A DNA stretch of 64,000 nt. It comes from a candidate division WOR-3 bacterium (lineage in GTDB: Bacteria; Hydrothermota; Tepidihabitantia; Tepidihabitantales; Tepidihabitantaceae). The number at the start of each line of letters is the position of its first letter. The first letter of the stretch is position 1. The notes beneath the pieces are model-generated. The model was given only the letters and a program-made list of their open reading frames with translations, did not search any database and was not told where the DNA came from. Both the position numbers and the translations under genes were made by a program. Below are positions 8,038 to 16,758 of this stretch, in pieces. Where the stretch lies: assembly GCA_013177935.1 (NCBI GenBank), contig JABLXZ010000004.1:62001-126000 (forward strand), given 5' to 3'.

Positions 8038-8710
8038 CCGCTACCACCGCGTCCTTTTAAAACTGTCCGGCGAATGTTTCGAGCGTGAGGCGCTTGTTGC
8101 CGACCTCGTGCGTCAGTTGAGCCGGGCTCACAAAAAAGGGGTAAAACTGGCAGTAGTTCTGGGCGGTGGTAATATCATCCGCGGCCGCAGTGCCCGGCAA
8201 CTGGACCAGGTTGCTGCAGACCAATCTGGGATGCTCGCCACTGTAATAAACGGCATTATTCTTACCGAACGACTGAAACAGAAGGTCCCAACCTGTCATC
8301 TTGCCGCTTTCCCGGTGGGAAAATTTGTCCCCCAGTACAACATCGCCCGGGCACGACTACTCCTTGAAGAAGGTAAAATTCTCATCCTTTCCGGAGGCAC
8401 TGGAAACCCATTCTTTTCCACCGACTCGGCGGCTGCTCTGCGCGCCCTGGAACTCAAAATGGAAATTATCCTCAAAGGAACCAATGTCCCGGGCATCTTT
8501 TCCACTGACCCCAAGATGGACCCGAACGCACAATTCTACCCCCGCCTTAGCTATGAAAAGGCTTTAGCCGAAGGACTAAAGATAATGGACCAGACGGCAT
8601 TTGCCCTCTGTCGGGAACATCGAATTCCCATTGTCGTGTTTGACATCAGTCAACCTGATGCTATTCTAAAAATAATCGGAGGTAAAAAAATCGGGAGTTG
8701 TGTATGTTAG
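8030..8710 (+). CDS. pyrH: Uridylate (UMP) kinase
   Basis: It phosphorylates UMP to UDP; it is a hexameric member of the amino-acid kinase family. The 226 residues contain RVLLKLSGECF, VLGGGNIIRGR, GMLATVINGIILTERL, LILSGGTGNPFFSTDSAAAL (the family signature) and GTNVPGIFSTDPKMDP. The GTG at 8030 lies inside the end of tsf. The C-terminus runs 7 nt past the frr ATG. The rpsB-tsf-pyrH-frr order is one of the most conserved bacterial clusters. Confidence 0.95.
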   Translation: MSSRYHRVLLKLSGECFEREALVADLVRQLSRAHKKGVKLAVVLGGGNIIRGRSARQLDQVAADQSGMLATVINGIILTERLKQKVPTCHLAAFPVGKFVPQYNIARARLLLEEGKILILSGGTGNPFFSTDSAAALRALELKMEIILKGTNVPGIFSTDPKMDPNAQFYPRLSYEKALAEGLKIMDQTAFALCREHRIPIVVFDISQPDAILKIIGGKKIGSCVC

Positions 8711-9261
8711 AAAAACTTTACAACGAATGTCGTGCCAAGATGACAAAAGCGCTCGAAGTACTTGCCGGTGAATTCGCCCGTATCCGTACCGCCCGTGCCA
8801 ATCCGGCGATTCTCGATGGCATCAAAGTAAACTACTACAACACGCCGACGCCTTTAAGACAGGTTGCCAACATTTCGGTCCCTGAGCCCCGACAACTGGT
8901 AGTTCAACCCTGGGACCGCACGATTCTGCCTGAGATTGAAAAGGCGATTCTCAAAGCCGAGCTTGGACTTACGCCAAAGGTCGAAGCCAATCTCGTCCGC
9001 ATTCCCATCCCACCGCTCAGCGAAGAACGCCGCCGGGAACTGGGCAAACTCTGCGCCAAACTTGCCGAAGATACCCGCGTCGCCATCAGGGCGGTACGCC
9101 GTGATTTCAACGAAGAGGCAAAAAAACTGGAAAAGGAGAAGAAAATCTCCGAAGACGACGCCAAACTCGCCCAGAAGAAAATCCAGGAGATTACCGACGA
9201 GTTCATAAAAAAGGTTGATGAACTGCTTGAGAAAAAACAGGCTGAAATAATGGAGCGGTAA
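8704..9261 (+). CDS. frr: Ribosome recycling factor
   Basis: With EF-G it splits post-termination ribosomes. The 185 residues have the expected length and motifs: GEFARIRTARANPAILDGI, PLRQVANISVPEPRQLVVQP, PIPPLSEERRRELGKLC, and a long helix of Lys/Glu repeats at the C-terminus. The ATG at 8704 follows GGGAG (8693-8697). A TTG at 8698 would add only two residues and sits too close to that site. The uppS gene follows after 48 nt. Confidence 0.95.
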   Translation: MLEKLYNECRAKMTKALEVLAGEFARIRTARANPAILDGIKVNYYNTPTPLRQVANISVPEPRQLVVQPWDRTILPEIEKAILKAELGLTPKVEANLVRIPIPPLSEERRRELGKLCAKLAEDTRVAIRAVRRDFNEEAKKLEKEKKISEDDAKLAQKKIQEITDEFIKKVDELLEKKQAEIMER

Positions 9262-9309
9262 ACACGAGACGCCTCAGCCCGTTCCGATAAGTCAAACAAA
9301 AACAGGATA

Positions 9310-10026
9310 ATGACTAAACTGCGTATTCCGGTTCACATCGCCGCAATAATGGACGGCAATGGCCGCTGGGCAAAACGCCGGGGACTACCGCGCACCTTTG
9401 GTCATCGCCAGGGCGTAAAGGCTTTGCGTGAAATTGTTGAGACCTGCGGTGAGATTGGCGTGCGCTTTCTCACCGTCTTTACATTCTCAACCGAGAACTG
9501 GTATAGGCCCAAGAAAGAAGTTGACAACCTGATAAAATTGATTGACCGGGCGGTAGATGAACAGCGGGATGATATGATAAAAAACAATGTCCGCTTTCGT
9601 GCCATTGGCCGGTTAACCGACTTTCCCGAAACGGTCCAGAAAAAAGTAAGTGCGCTTATGGCTGATACCCAACACAACACCGGTGTGACATTTACCATCG
9701 CTTTGAGTTATGGGGGAAGAACCGAAATAATCGACGCCTGCCAGCGTATCTGGGCACTGGGTAAAAAGGGTACAATCGCCACCCCACCCGATTCCGAAGA
9801 CCAGTTTCGTCGTTTCCTCTATGACCCGGAACTACCCGACATCGACCTCCTGATTCGCACCGGTGGCGAAAAACGCATATCCAACTTTCTCCTCTGGCAC
9901 CTCGCTTATGCGGAACTGTATTTTACCGAAACCCTCTGGCCCGATTTCCGGCGCAAGCAACTAATTGAAGCAATTGAGGAGTTCTCAAGAAGGGAACGCC
10001 GCTTTGGCCGTATTAAAGAAGAATAG
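9310..10026 (+). CDS. uppS: Isoprenyl transferase (undecaprenyl diphosphate synthase)
   Basis: This cis-prenyltransferase condenses isopentenyl diphosphate units to make the C55 lipid carrier for peptidoglycan. The 238 residues have the catalytic start HIAAIMDGNGRWAKRRGLPR with the key Asp, then GVKALREIVE, FSTENWYRP, the IALSYGGRTEI motif, and the closing signature DLLIRTGGEKRISNFLLW. The family usually reads RTSGE; here RTGGE. The ribosome-binding site is weak (AACAGGATA). It is followed by cdsA, which overlaps its 3' end, as in the common uppS-cdsA pair. Confidence 0.95.
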   Translation: MTKLRIPVHIAAIMDGNGRWAKRRGLPRTFGHRQGVKALREIVETCGEIGVRFLTVFTFSTENWYRPKKEVDNLIKLIDRAVDEQRDDMIKNNVRFRAIGRLTDFPETVQKKVSALMADTQHNTGVTFTIALSYGGRTEIIDACQRIWALGKKGTIATPPDSEDQFRRFLYDPELPDIDLLIRTGGEKRISNFLLWHLAYAELYFTETLWPDFRRKQLIEAIEEFSRRERRFGRIKEE

Positions 10027-10825
10027 TCTTGCCGGTCGAATCGTTATCGGCACGGCTCTTGCCGTGGCGGTGGCGGGCATCATCCTTTACACCAGACCCG
10101 AAGTCCTCACCATTCTCGTTATCATCTGGGTTCTTCTGGCAACGGTGGAGTTCGTTAACCTTTTGCGCATTGCCGAAATCAATCTGAATCTATGGTTGCT
10201 CACCTTTCTTAACCTGACAATTGCCCTTGCTGCCCATTTTAAACTTTTACCCCAATTCCTCATCGCACCCATCGCAATTGTCTTCCTCTGGGCTACAACC
10301 CAGCGTCAGCCCTTGCCCCGCATCCCGGTCTACAGCCTCTTCACCCTGATTTACCTTGGCTTTCTACCATCGCACCTGATTCTCATCCGCAGCGTCGTCC
10401 AGGATAAAAACCTGTCACCATGGCTCACCCTCTTTCCTCTGATATTAACCTGGACCAATGATACCGCCGCTTACGCCCTGGGACGACTCTTTGGCAGGCA
10501 TAAACTCGCACCGCTCCTCAGCCCCAACAAAACAGTAGAAGGTTTCTTCTCGGGAATCGTTTTCTCCGGTATCCTCAGCGGCTTGTGGCTACCCAAATTG
10601 GCACCATTTTGCCGGTATTCAGCCGGCATTGCCGTACTATTAGGAGCCGTGCTGGGCGCCATCGCTCAAGCCGGTGACCTGTTTGAATCGCTCTTCAAAA
10701 GAGCGGTGGGAACAAAAGACAGTTCCACCATCCTTGGAGCGCACGGTGGCTTTTTAGACCGAATCGATAGCCTCTTATTCACCATTCCGGCGTTCTATTA
10801 TATTCTCTTACTCTTCCTTCGATGA
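10004..10825 (+). CDS. cdsA: Phosphatidate cytidylyltransferase
   Basis: This integral membrane enzyme makes CDP-diacylglycerol from phosphatidate and CTP. The 273 residues form several hydrophobic segments (for example AVAVAGIILYTRP, LTILVIIWVLLATVEF, LWLLTFLNLTIALAAHF). The C-terminal catalytic region has TWTNDTAAYALGRLFGRH, SPNKTVEGFFSG, GDLFESLFKRAVGTKDSS and HGGFLDRIDSLLF, the CDS signature. No ATG or GTG lies near the expected N-terminus. TTG 10004, inside the end of uppS, has AGAAGGGA about 8 nt upstream and is my choice. TTG 9965 and TTG 9974 are alternatives. In many bacteria dxr follows; here a UPF0282 gene does. Confidence 0.92.
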   Translation: MAVLKKNSLAGRIVIGTALAVAVAGIILYTRPEVLTILVIIWVLLATVEFVNLLRIAEINLNLWLLTFLNLTIALAAHFKLLPQFLIAPIAIVFLWATTQRQPLPRIPVYSLFTLIYLGFLPSHLILIRSVVQDKNLSPWLTLFPLILTWTNDTAAYALGRLFGRHKLAPLLSPNKTVEGFFSGIVFSGILSGLWLPKLAPFCRYSAGIAVLLGAVLGAIAQAGDLFESLFKRAVGTKDSSTILGAHGGFLDRIDSLLFTIPAFYYILLLFLR

Positions 10826-11841
10826 AGTTCACCGACCCGGTTATTATTCGCGAAGGTCCTGCCCTTACGCTGCACTGCATCGCCTTTGACTCCCTCGGTG
10901 TAAAAGGGATGTGCACCCGCATCGAAACCCCTGATATTGTGGCAACCATCGACCCTGGAGTCTCAGCACAGACCGACGAATTTCCCCTGCCCGAAGAACA
11001 GCGCCTGAAACTTTTAACCCGATTCCAGCAACTGGTCCGCGAATCCTGTGTCCGCTCCCAAATTCTAATAATTTCTCACTACCATCTCGACCATTTCATC
11101 GATAACCGGGACCCGGAAATCTATTCAGGAAAGGTCATATTTGCCAAGGCGATTAACGACCTTCCCAAAAAACAGCAGGAAACTGCGCGCCGCTTTTTCC
11201 AGACGATTGACGGTTTACCTAAAGAAATCATCTGGGCAGATGGCAGACGTTTCAAGTTTAAGAAAACCGAAATTGGCTTCTCCGCTCCCCTCTGGCACGG
11301 CAAGGCACAAGCGGAACCGGGCAAGGTAATCATGACCGATGTCCGAAGGGGCAAAGAGTCTGTTTTGATATCATCCGATGTCGCCGGACCGATTGATGAT
11401 GAGGTTACGACAGCAATCTGCCAGCTCAACCCCCAGCAAGCGGTGATTGATGGCTACCCCAGTTTTTTGCAAGGTGACCCTGTTACCGACATCGACCTGT
11501 TAAAAAGTATCATCAACCTCTGTCGCATTCTATCCCTGCCGGCGCTTAAAACATTAATCCTTGACCATCACATTGCCCGTGACTACCGTTACCCGGCACT
11601 TTTCAAACTGCTCTACGACAAGGCAAAAAAACTTAAAAAACAGTTCGGGACTGTCGCCGAACTTACCGGACAAAATAGCGTTGTTATCGATGCGCTAAAG
11701 AACTATGGCACAACCCGCTGGCATCGCTGGCAGCCAATTGAATTGGAAACCGCTCGCACCAGCCTTGAAAAGGCACTAACCAGGGGCAAACTAACCCCGG
11801 AATGGCTCAACGCCTTTAACCGCTGGATCTTAAACCCCTGA
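10822..11841 (+). CDS. UPF0282 metallo-beta-lactamase-fold hydrolase
   Basis: This 339-residue protein belongs to UPF0282, predicted metallohydrolases described mainly from archaea. It has the metal-binding HYHLDHF motif near residue 91 (a variant of HxHxDH), an ordered beta-rich scaffold with FDSLGVKGMCTRIETPDIVA at the N-terminus, a SSDVAGP Asp-containing loop, an AVIDGYPSFL segment and a DHHIARDYRY motif near residue 250. Substrate and role are unknown. The ATG overlaps the cdsA stop by 4 nt (ATGA), so it belongs to the ribosome-and-envelope operon. It is well preserved and probably expressed. The family call is fairly sure; any function would be a guess. Confidence 0.8.
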   Translation: MKFTDPVIIREGPALTLHCIAFDSLGVKGMCTRIETPDIVATIDPGVSAQTDEFPLPEEQRLKLLTRFQQLVRESCVRSQILIISHYHLDHFIDNRDPEIYSGKVIFAKAINDLPKKQQETARRFFQTIDGLPKEIIWADGRRFKFKKTEIGFSAPLWHGKAQAEPGKVIMTDVRRGKESVLISSDVAGPIDDEVTTAICQLNPQQAVIDGYPSFLQGDPVTDIDLLKSIINLCRILSLPALKTLILDHHIARDYRYPALFKLLYDKAKKLKKQFGTVAELTGQNSVVIDALKNYGTTRWHRWQPIELETARTSLEKALTRGKLTPEWLNAFNRWILNP

Positions 11842-11889
11842 TTCGCAACTCAATTCCCATAACCCAGAATCCTGTCAGAGGCGTGACAG

Positions 11890-11919
11890 TTGACATTAAA
11901 TCCAGTTGTTGCATATAAT
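11890..11919 (+). promoter_or_regulatory. Consensus promoter, leaderless arrangement
   Basis: TTGACA (11890-11895), an 18-nt spacer and TATAAT (11914-11919) are both perfect hexamers. Only 6 nt separate the -10 box from the ATG at 11926, so transcription should start at the start codon. There is no Shine-Dalgarno sequence. Confidence 0.8.
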
Positions 11920-11925
11920 AATCCA

Positions 11926-12195
11926 ATGCCAAAGGGAAAAATTGAAATACATAAATTTGATGAAGACCTGAGCCGGGTTGAGTTTGAAGAACTGGAACGG
12001 GCAAAACGCCGTTATCGCCGAATCGGAAACACTATCCTGTTCCTCTTGATTCTCGCGGGACTTTTCTGGCTGGGTTGGCGCCTCTATCTCCACTATCGAA
12101 AACCCGCTCCTTCTCCCGAATCAACTGAAGTCGAAAGCCCGAACCTCTGGATTCCGGGTATCGACTACAAACCAAACCAGGAAGAAGGCGAGTAG
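11926..12195 (+). CDS. Small single-pass membrane protein of unknown function
   Basis: This is an 89-residue protein I do not recognise. The N-terminal 40 residues are charged and probably cytoplasmic (IEIHKFDEDLSRVEFEELER), followed by the basic stretch AKRRYRR. One transmembrane helix spans about 43-62 (TILFLLILAGLFWLGWRLYL). The short outside segment is Pro/Glu-rich and ends in NQEEGE. Base use resembles neighbouring genes. The start is fixed by the promoter: TATAAT ends 6 nt before this ATG. The TTG at 11890 belongs to the -35 box. No partner genes suggest a role. Confidence 0.7.
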   Translation: MPKGKIEIHKFDEDLSRVEFEELERAKRRYRRIGNTILFLLILAGLFWLGWRLYLHYRKPAPSPESTEVESPNLWIPGIDYKPNQEEGE

Positions 12196-12262
12196 CCGGT
12201 ATCATCGGCTCAGCAGAAATTAAAACCCTTTGAATAAAAGACAAAAGACTTAGAAAGCATTT

Positions 12263-12607
12263 TTACTCTTTTGCCCAGATGCCAATCCGACAACCGCACG
12301 GGTCGCGGAAAAAAGCGTAATACCCGAACTCGTTGCCGATTTCAGTTTTGGGTCTCTCAATCTTCCCGCCCAGTTCTTCGACTCTCTTCAGCGTCGCCGG
12401 GATGTCCGCCACTTTGATATAAACATCAATTGCCGGTTCCGGCATTTCCGATACTTTATAAATCCCGCCCCCGATTCCGTCTTCGACATCAAACATAATA
12501 TAGTTTTCGCCTGACTCGCTCATCTTCCAGCCAAACAATCGGGCATAAAACTCCGCCGACCGTTTAATATCGGTTGATGGGATTTCCCAGTAACATAAAC
12601 TATTCAT
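12263..12607 (-). CDS. VOC-family (glyoxalase/bleomycin-resistance fold) protein
   Basis: The 114-residue single-domain VOC protein starts MNSLCYWEIPSTDIKRSAEF. It contains FYARLFGWKM, the YIMFDVEDGIGGGIY strand, YIKVADIPATLKRVEELGG and the terminal FGYYAFFRDPCGCRIGIW. This resembles the CFP32/lactoylglutathione-lyase-like subgroup often annotated only as VOC family. Substrate unknown. The ATG has AAAGGAGAAAAGA upstream and overlaps the end of hutI by 8 nt, so the two are cotranscribed. No relation to histidine degradation is evident. Confidence 0.85.
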   Translation of the reverse strand: MNSLCYWEIPSTDIKRSAEFYARLFGWKMSESGENYIMFDVEDGIGGGIYKVSEMPEPAIDVYIKVADIPATLKRVEELGGKIERPKTEIGNEFGYYAFFRDPCGCRIGIWAKE

Positions 12608-13820
12608 TCTTTTCTCCTTTTTGATAAATGACTTTACCCGTATGAATCACGACCCGCACCGGGTTGTGGCCCAACCGGTAGGCAAGATGCCGATAGTCAG
12701 GAACATCGGTAATAACGATGTCCGCCCGTTTACCCGGTTCAATCGTACCGATTTCTAAATCCCGTCTCAATGCCCGCGCCGCATTGACTGTTACCCCTCT
12801 TATCGCTTCAACAATACTCAAGCCGTAGTGAATACAGCCCAGCTGCAATGTCAGAGGTGGAGCCAGAAGCGTCGAAGAACCCGGGTTAAAGTCACTGCCC
12901 AGTGCAATAGTTATCCCTAATTCCCGCATTCTTCTCACCGGTGGTTTGTGCGTGTCCTGTAAAAAGAAGCAGGTCCCGGGCAGAAGCACCGCAATCACCC
13001 CGGCTTTTGCCATTGCCTCAAGTCCAGCATCAGAAGGCTTTAAAAGATGGCTGGCAGAAATTGCCCCGACTTCAGCCGCAACTTGAGCGCCACCCGAAGA
13101 CTCAATCTCATCGGCATGAATCGTGGGTAACAAACCAAACTCTTTACCGGCTTGAAGAATCTGGCGGCTCTCGTCCGCGTCAAACACAAAGTTCTCACAG
13201 AACACATCGCAGAACCGTGCCAGCCCAGCCTTAGCAACTGCTGGCAACATCCCTTCAATTACTAACCGCACATAATCCTGCTTTGCGACCCCTGTGGGCA
13301 CCGAATGGGCACCGAGAAATGTTGGTACAATCTCAACCAATCCCATCTGCCCCAGCCGCTGTGCCACCCGTAAAATCTTAAGTTCGGTTTCTGTGTCCAG
13401 ACCATAGCCCGACTTCACCTCCACCGCAGTTGCGCCCCAGGAAACCATCTCTTTCACAAACTCGAGCGCCCTTGTGTAAAGTTCCTCTTCGGATGCCTGA
13501 CGGGTAGCGCGCACCGTGGACAAAATTCCGCCCCCTGCCTGAGCAATCTCCTTGTAACTTTTTCCTGCCAGTCGCATCTCAAACTCGTCTGCCCGCCAGC
13601 CACCAAAAACCAGATGGGTGTGCGGGTCAACAAAACCCGGTAAAACTACACATCCTTTCGCATCGAGCACCTCTTCACCAGCCTGAAGTCGTAAATCCGT
13701 ACCCACCTCAACAATCTTTTCGCCCCGGATGCGAACCGCCCCATTGTAAATTATGCCCAGTTCCGAACCAGTAAGCGTCAGAATCTGACCACAGTTTGTG
13801 ATTAACATCCCGTCGTTCAT
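12600..13820 (-). CDS. hutI: Imidazolonepropionase
   Basis: This amidohydrolase-family enzyme converts imidazolone-5-propionate to N-formimino-glutamate in histidine breakdown. The 406 residues contain PGFVDPHTHLVFGGWRADEF with the metal-binding HxH, the RLAGKSYKEIAQAGGGILST motif, EVKSGYGLD, TFLGAHSVP, a late IHADEIESSGGA metal ligand region and GSDFNPGS. It matches HutI closely in order and length. No hutH, hutU or hutG lies nearby; only the VOC gene follows. A promoter whose -10 box ends 7 nt before this ATG suggests a leaderless mRNA. A second in-frame ATG is four codons downstream. Confidence 0.93.
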   Translation of the reverse strand: MNDGMLITNCGQILTLTGSELGIIYNGAVRIRGEKIVEVGTDLRLQAGEEVLDAKGCVVLPGFVDPHTHLVFGGWRADEFEMRLAGKSYKEIAQAGGGILSTVRATRQASEEELYTRALEFVKEMVSWGATAVEVKSGYGLDTETELKILRVAQRLGQMGLVEIVPTFLGAHSVPTGVAKQDYVRLVIEGMLPAVAKAGLARFCDVFCENFVFDADESRQILQAGKEFGLLPTIHADEIESSGGAQVAAEVGAISASHLLKPSDAGLEAMAKAGVIAVLLPGTCFFLQDTHKPPVRRMRELGITIALGSDFNPGSSTLLAPPLTLQLGCIHYGLSIVEAIRGVTVNAARALRRDLEIGTIEPGKRADIVITDVPDYRHLAYRLGHNPVRVVIHTGKVIYQKGEKNE

Positions 13821-13827
13821 TATAGTT

Positions 13828-13855
13828 ATTATCTCAAAACTTATTGATAAATCAA
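13828..13855 (-). promoter_or_regulatory. Probable promoter of hutI, leaderless arrangement
   Basis: On the minus strand, TTGATT (13855-13850), a 16-nt spacer and GATAAT (13833-13828) precede the hutI ATG by 7 nt. The -35 box matches the consensus in four of six bases. A TATAAT string also overlaps the ATG itself, so the exact -10 is uncertain. Confidence 0.45.
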
Positions 13856-13874
13856 ATTTTACCGGATGTCAACC

Positions 13875-13902
13875 TTGACATCAACCTTTTCCGGGGTAAA
13901 AT
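13875..13902 (+). promoter_or_regulatory. Promoter for the secreted protein at 13991
   Basis: TTGACA (13875-13880), a 16-nt spacer and TAAAAT (13897-13902). This would give a leader of about 80 nt before ATG 13991, which has its own GAGGAAAGG ribosome-binding site. It diverges from the hutI promoter 20 nt away. Confidence 0.6.
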
Positions 13903-13990
13903 CTAACACCTGCATTTACCGAAACGCCAGGGTCCAGTTGTCCTGAGCCTTTCCGTAATGTGGGAAAAAAAGAGTAACAGGAGGAAAGGT

Positions 13991-14485
13991 ATGAAACGGT
14001 TAATGCCACTCTGTGTAATCCTGCTAATTTCTTTGCTGTATCCATCATACGGTAAGGACTGCAGCCAGTGGATTAAAGCACAACTCGACTCCATGGAAAC
14101 ATCATACACCATAACCGAAGATGGTACATTCAAGTTGGAATTTCCTGTGGAATTTTCTGTCGATGGGCGTACCCAATTGGTATTTATTGACTCAAAAACA
14201 GAGAGTTTTCTTGCAAACGATGTTCTGGAAATTTGGTCTCCTGTCTTCTGCTGTGAAGGTCCGTTATCAGCAGAAATTGCCAATATGTTGTTAAAAGACA
14301 ACTCCGAGAATTTGGTCGGATTCTGGCAAATAAATACATCCTCTTCGGGTAAATCGTATGTGATATTCAAAATGGTTTATGACGCTGAGAACATTAAGAA
14401 ACTGCTCTCGCTTTATCTATTTACTGTGGCAAGCGCTGCCGATGATATGGAAAAGAAGCTAACCAACGGCGGCGACCAGTACTAA
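13991..14485 (+). CDS. Secreted protein of unknown function
   Basis: A 164-residue protein with a clear signal peptide (MKRLMPLCVILLISLLYPSY, cleavage probably after SYG). The mature part begins KDCSQWIKAQLDSME and is mostly polar, with FKLEFPVEFSVDGRTQLVFI suggesting beta strands. It has three Cys in the mature part (KDCSQ, FCCEG). I do not recognise a family. ATG 13991 was chosen because GAGGAAAGG lies just before it; an earlier ATG at 13958 would hide the signal peptide behind a charged extension. It converges with the C39-like gene, whose end is 8 nt away. Confidence 0.7.
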   Translation: MKRLMPLCVILLISLLYPSYGKDCSQWIKAQLDSMETSYTITEDGTFKLEFPVEFSVDGRTQLVFIDSKTESFLANDVLEIWSPVFCCEGPLSAEIANMLLKDNSENLVGFWQINTSSSGKSYVIFKMVYDAENIKKLLSLYLFTVASAADDMEKKLTNGGDQY

Positions 14486-14493
14486 CGTCAGTT

Positions 14494-16635
14494 TCAGTTT
14501 AGCAAAATCAACTTTCGGGTTCCAGCCGCTTCTTGCCCGCGGACCCGAATAAAGTATAAACCTGTCGATACCCTAATACCTTTCTCGTCGGTCAGGTCCC
14601 AGTAAACACTCCCCGAACCCTGTCCCGGCAGAGGTCGCACCAATTTCCCGGTGGCGTCGTATATCTCAACTTCAGTCCCCGAGATTGAACCAAATTCTAT
14701 CCTGCCCGCCTTCGATGCCCGAACCGTCGGTCCTGACCAGAAACTGTGAGCACGCTGGTCCGGTCTTTCTTCCACTCCGGGGTTAAATCTAATCCGGAAG
14801 TCTGCCGGTGCCGAAAACGCACCCCAGCCAAACCGATTGTGGGCTTTGCAGGTCCATTTGTAACTGCGATTATAGACGAAAATCGTATCAGGGAGCGAAC
14901 AGTAGGGCACGGTTTTTGTTTCCCGCCAGATGGTGTCACTCAAACCGTAATAAACCCGGAAACAAAAACTGTCAACATTACGCAGGGTGGTATCAACCAG
15001 GAGCACAACCGGTGGATTAAGAATCTGCGAGCCGGCACGCGGGGAAAGCAGAGTCGGTGGTAACGGTTCCCGAATCAACCGAAAACAACCAAATGTCCCA
15101 TCGTTTGCGGTCAACACCCCATTGTGATACTGCCGGAACCGCAACCGCACCGACTCGCAAGGAACCAGCGTTGGATTGAGATACCAGCGATACAAACCGG
15201 TATCAGGAACACTGTCAAGAAGCGACCAGGTTTTGCCCGCGTTGAAAGAAATGTCCATCGCCACCCAGGTTCCGGGGTTGCCAAAGTTGTCCCAGCGGAC
15301 ATCAATCGTATCCCCGACCTGTAAAACCTCACCTCTGCCAAAGGAGTTGTAAAATGTATCGCCCATCGGGTAACGTACCTCAAGTTTGTGGGCATCGCCG
15401 CCGCGCGGATGGGGCGAAGCAACATGGGACTGACCATCTCCTGAGTAATGCCACCATTCAGCCGGTGTCCACCAGGTGTTATGAACATAAAGGTCCTTAT
15501 CCGGTGTCCGGTAGCCATACGCAGCGAGTGAATGAATCGCCCAGATTGCCGACCAGACAAAGGCATAACCAGCGTCAATCTCGGCTACTATTGTATTCCA
15601 CGCCCAGTCATTGCCTGAAGAGCCATAATCCTCAACCATCTCAAAGTCGTAGCCATTGTCATAGCCAACAAGGTAGAGCCCCTGGGCTATTGCACCAAGA
15701 TATGTTCCACCGCTTGTTGTATCGGTGAACATCCTTAAGGCGCACTCCCGCTGAACATTGGGAATCTGCTTGTCCCATTCGCCTTCCACCATATCCCATC
15801 GCTGCCAGAACCAGTCAACCAGCCGACCATAATCCTGAGTTCGGTCAATGTAACCTAAAACCATCGCTGCGGAAGTAGGTGTGCAGCCATAACTCCAGTC
15901 ATAAAACGGCGCCCGTCCTGCATTCGGGACATACACCTCATTGAACTGAGAAAAGTCCCTCTGGAGCACTTGTTCCCACTCCTGCCGGTAATGAGCCGCT
16001 GCGACCGGGTCTTCATCCTGAACCCCTGCCGCCGTCTTCTGCTGCCGGATATCGTTGACAAACTCTGCGCGGGAGCGCCACATCCGTTCAAAATGGTTAC
16101 TGAATATCACCCTATCACCGTTTGAACTGGAAAACTCCAGAAATGTCATTGGCGCAACAAAGTAAATCCGGGAAAGGAAAACCGGCGTACCAAGAACCTC
16201 CTCTGCCCGCCTTTGCCCTTCACGCCCGATTGCGTAGAACTCCGATGCTCCATACCCATAGCAAACTATCGGCGCCCGGTCGTAGCGGGCGGAGATTAAA
16301 ACATGGGCATAATTTGAGCGCCAGCGGGTCAAATCGGTATTAACTGTGAGGTTTTCCCGCTCGGCAAAAATGTCCTCCACCACCTGTTCATAATCAGGAA
16401 ACTCCTTGCCATCGGTTCGGAAATGAAACATATAGCCCGCGGTATAACCGTTCTCGTCCACATAGGGCACAACCACACCTAAACGACAGCCGCGCCACTC
16501 GGCCGCTGCCTTGCGCAACGCCAAATCCTTAATCGTCTCAAAAGGCACCGCCTGAGCCGGAGTCATGCCCGCCTCGGGTAAATTGAGCGCCCCTACTGCA
16601 CTCCAGTAAAAAACCAATACAAAAAACATCTTCAT
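14494..16635 (-). CDS. Secreted C39-like cysteine-peptidase-fold protein with T9SS-type C-terminal sorting domain
   Basis: This 713-residue exported protein has a signal peptide at 1-16 (MKMFFVLVFYWSAVGA). A globular N-terminal region of about 200 residues is followed by a papain-like C39 segment: SYGCTPTSAAMVLGY with candidate nucleophile C251, AIHSLAAYGY with candidate H368, and LYVHNTWW with a candidate Asn. Beta-rich Ig-like repeats follow (HWD-type strands such as VAMDISFNAGKTWSLLDSVP). The C-terminus VSTGLYFIRVRGQEAAGTRK then LILLN is a Por-secretion sorting domain by pattern. The start at ATG 16635 has AAAGGAG 5 nt upstream. Peptidase activity is inferred, not shown. Confidence 0.8.
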   Translation of the reverse strand: MKMFFVLVFYWSAVGALNLPEAGMTPAQAVPFETIKDLALRKAAAEWRGCRLGVVVPYVDENGYTAGYMFHFRTDGKEFPDYEQVVEDIFAERENLTVNTDLTRWRSNYAHVLISARYDRAPIVCYGYGASEFYAIGREGQRRAEEVLGTPVFLSRIYFVAPMTFLEFSSSNGDRVIFSNHFERMWRSRAEFVNDIRQQKTAAGVQDEDPVAAAHYRQEWEQVLQRDFSQFNEVYVPNAGRAPFYDWSYGCTPTSAAMVLGYIDRTQDYGRLVDWFWQRWDMVEGEWDKQIPNVQRECALRMFTDTTSGGTYLGAIAQGLYLVGYDNGYDFEMVEDYGSSGNDWAWNTIVAEIDAGYAFVWSAIWAIHSLAAYGYRTPDKDLYVHNTWWTPAEWWHYSGDGQSHVASPHPRGGDAHKLEVRYPMGDTFYNSFGRGEVLQVGDTIDVRWDNFGNPGTWVAMDISFNAGKTWSLLDSVPDTGLYRWYLNPTLVPCESVRLRFRQYHNGVLTANDGTFGCFRLIREPLPPTLLSPRAGSQILNPPVVLLVDTTLRNVDSFCFRVYYGLSDTIWRETKTVPYCSLPDTIFVYNRSYKWTCKAHNRFGWGAFSAPADFRIRFNPGVEERPDQRAHSFWSGPTVRASKAGRIEFGSISGTEVEIYDATGKLVRPLPGQGSGSVYWDLTDEKGIRVSTGLYFIRVRGQEAAGTRKLILLN

Positions 16636-16669
16636 TCTAACTCCTTTCACAATAAATGGTAGATTGTAA

Positions 16670-16699
16670 ATTTTACCGCGGTTTTTTTCTTCTGTCCAA
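16670..16699 (-). promoter_or_regulatory. Promoter of the C39-like secreted protein gene
   Basis: On the minus strand, TTGGAC (16699-16694), an 18-nt spacer and TAAAAT (16675-16670). The leader would be about 28 nt and contains the GGAG site used by ATG 16635. Confidence 0.5.
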
Positions 16700-16758
16700 T
16701 GCTTCGTTTAACCCCAAAAGAGCGACAAGCCCGAACCGTTGGCGAAAAATTTAAAAAA

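Noticed and set aside
12600-13820. A histidine utilisation (hut) operon
   Set aside because: Only hutI is present; no hutH, hutU, hutG or ftcd homologue lies in the window.
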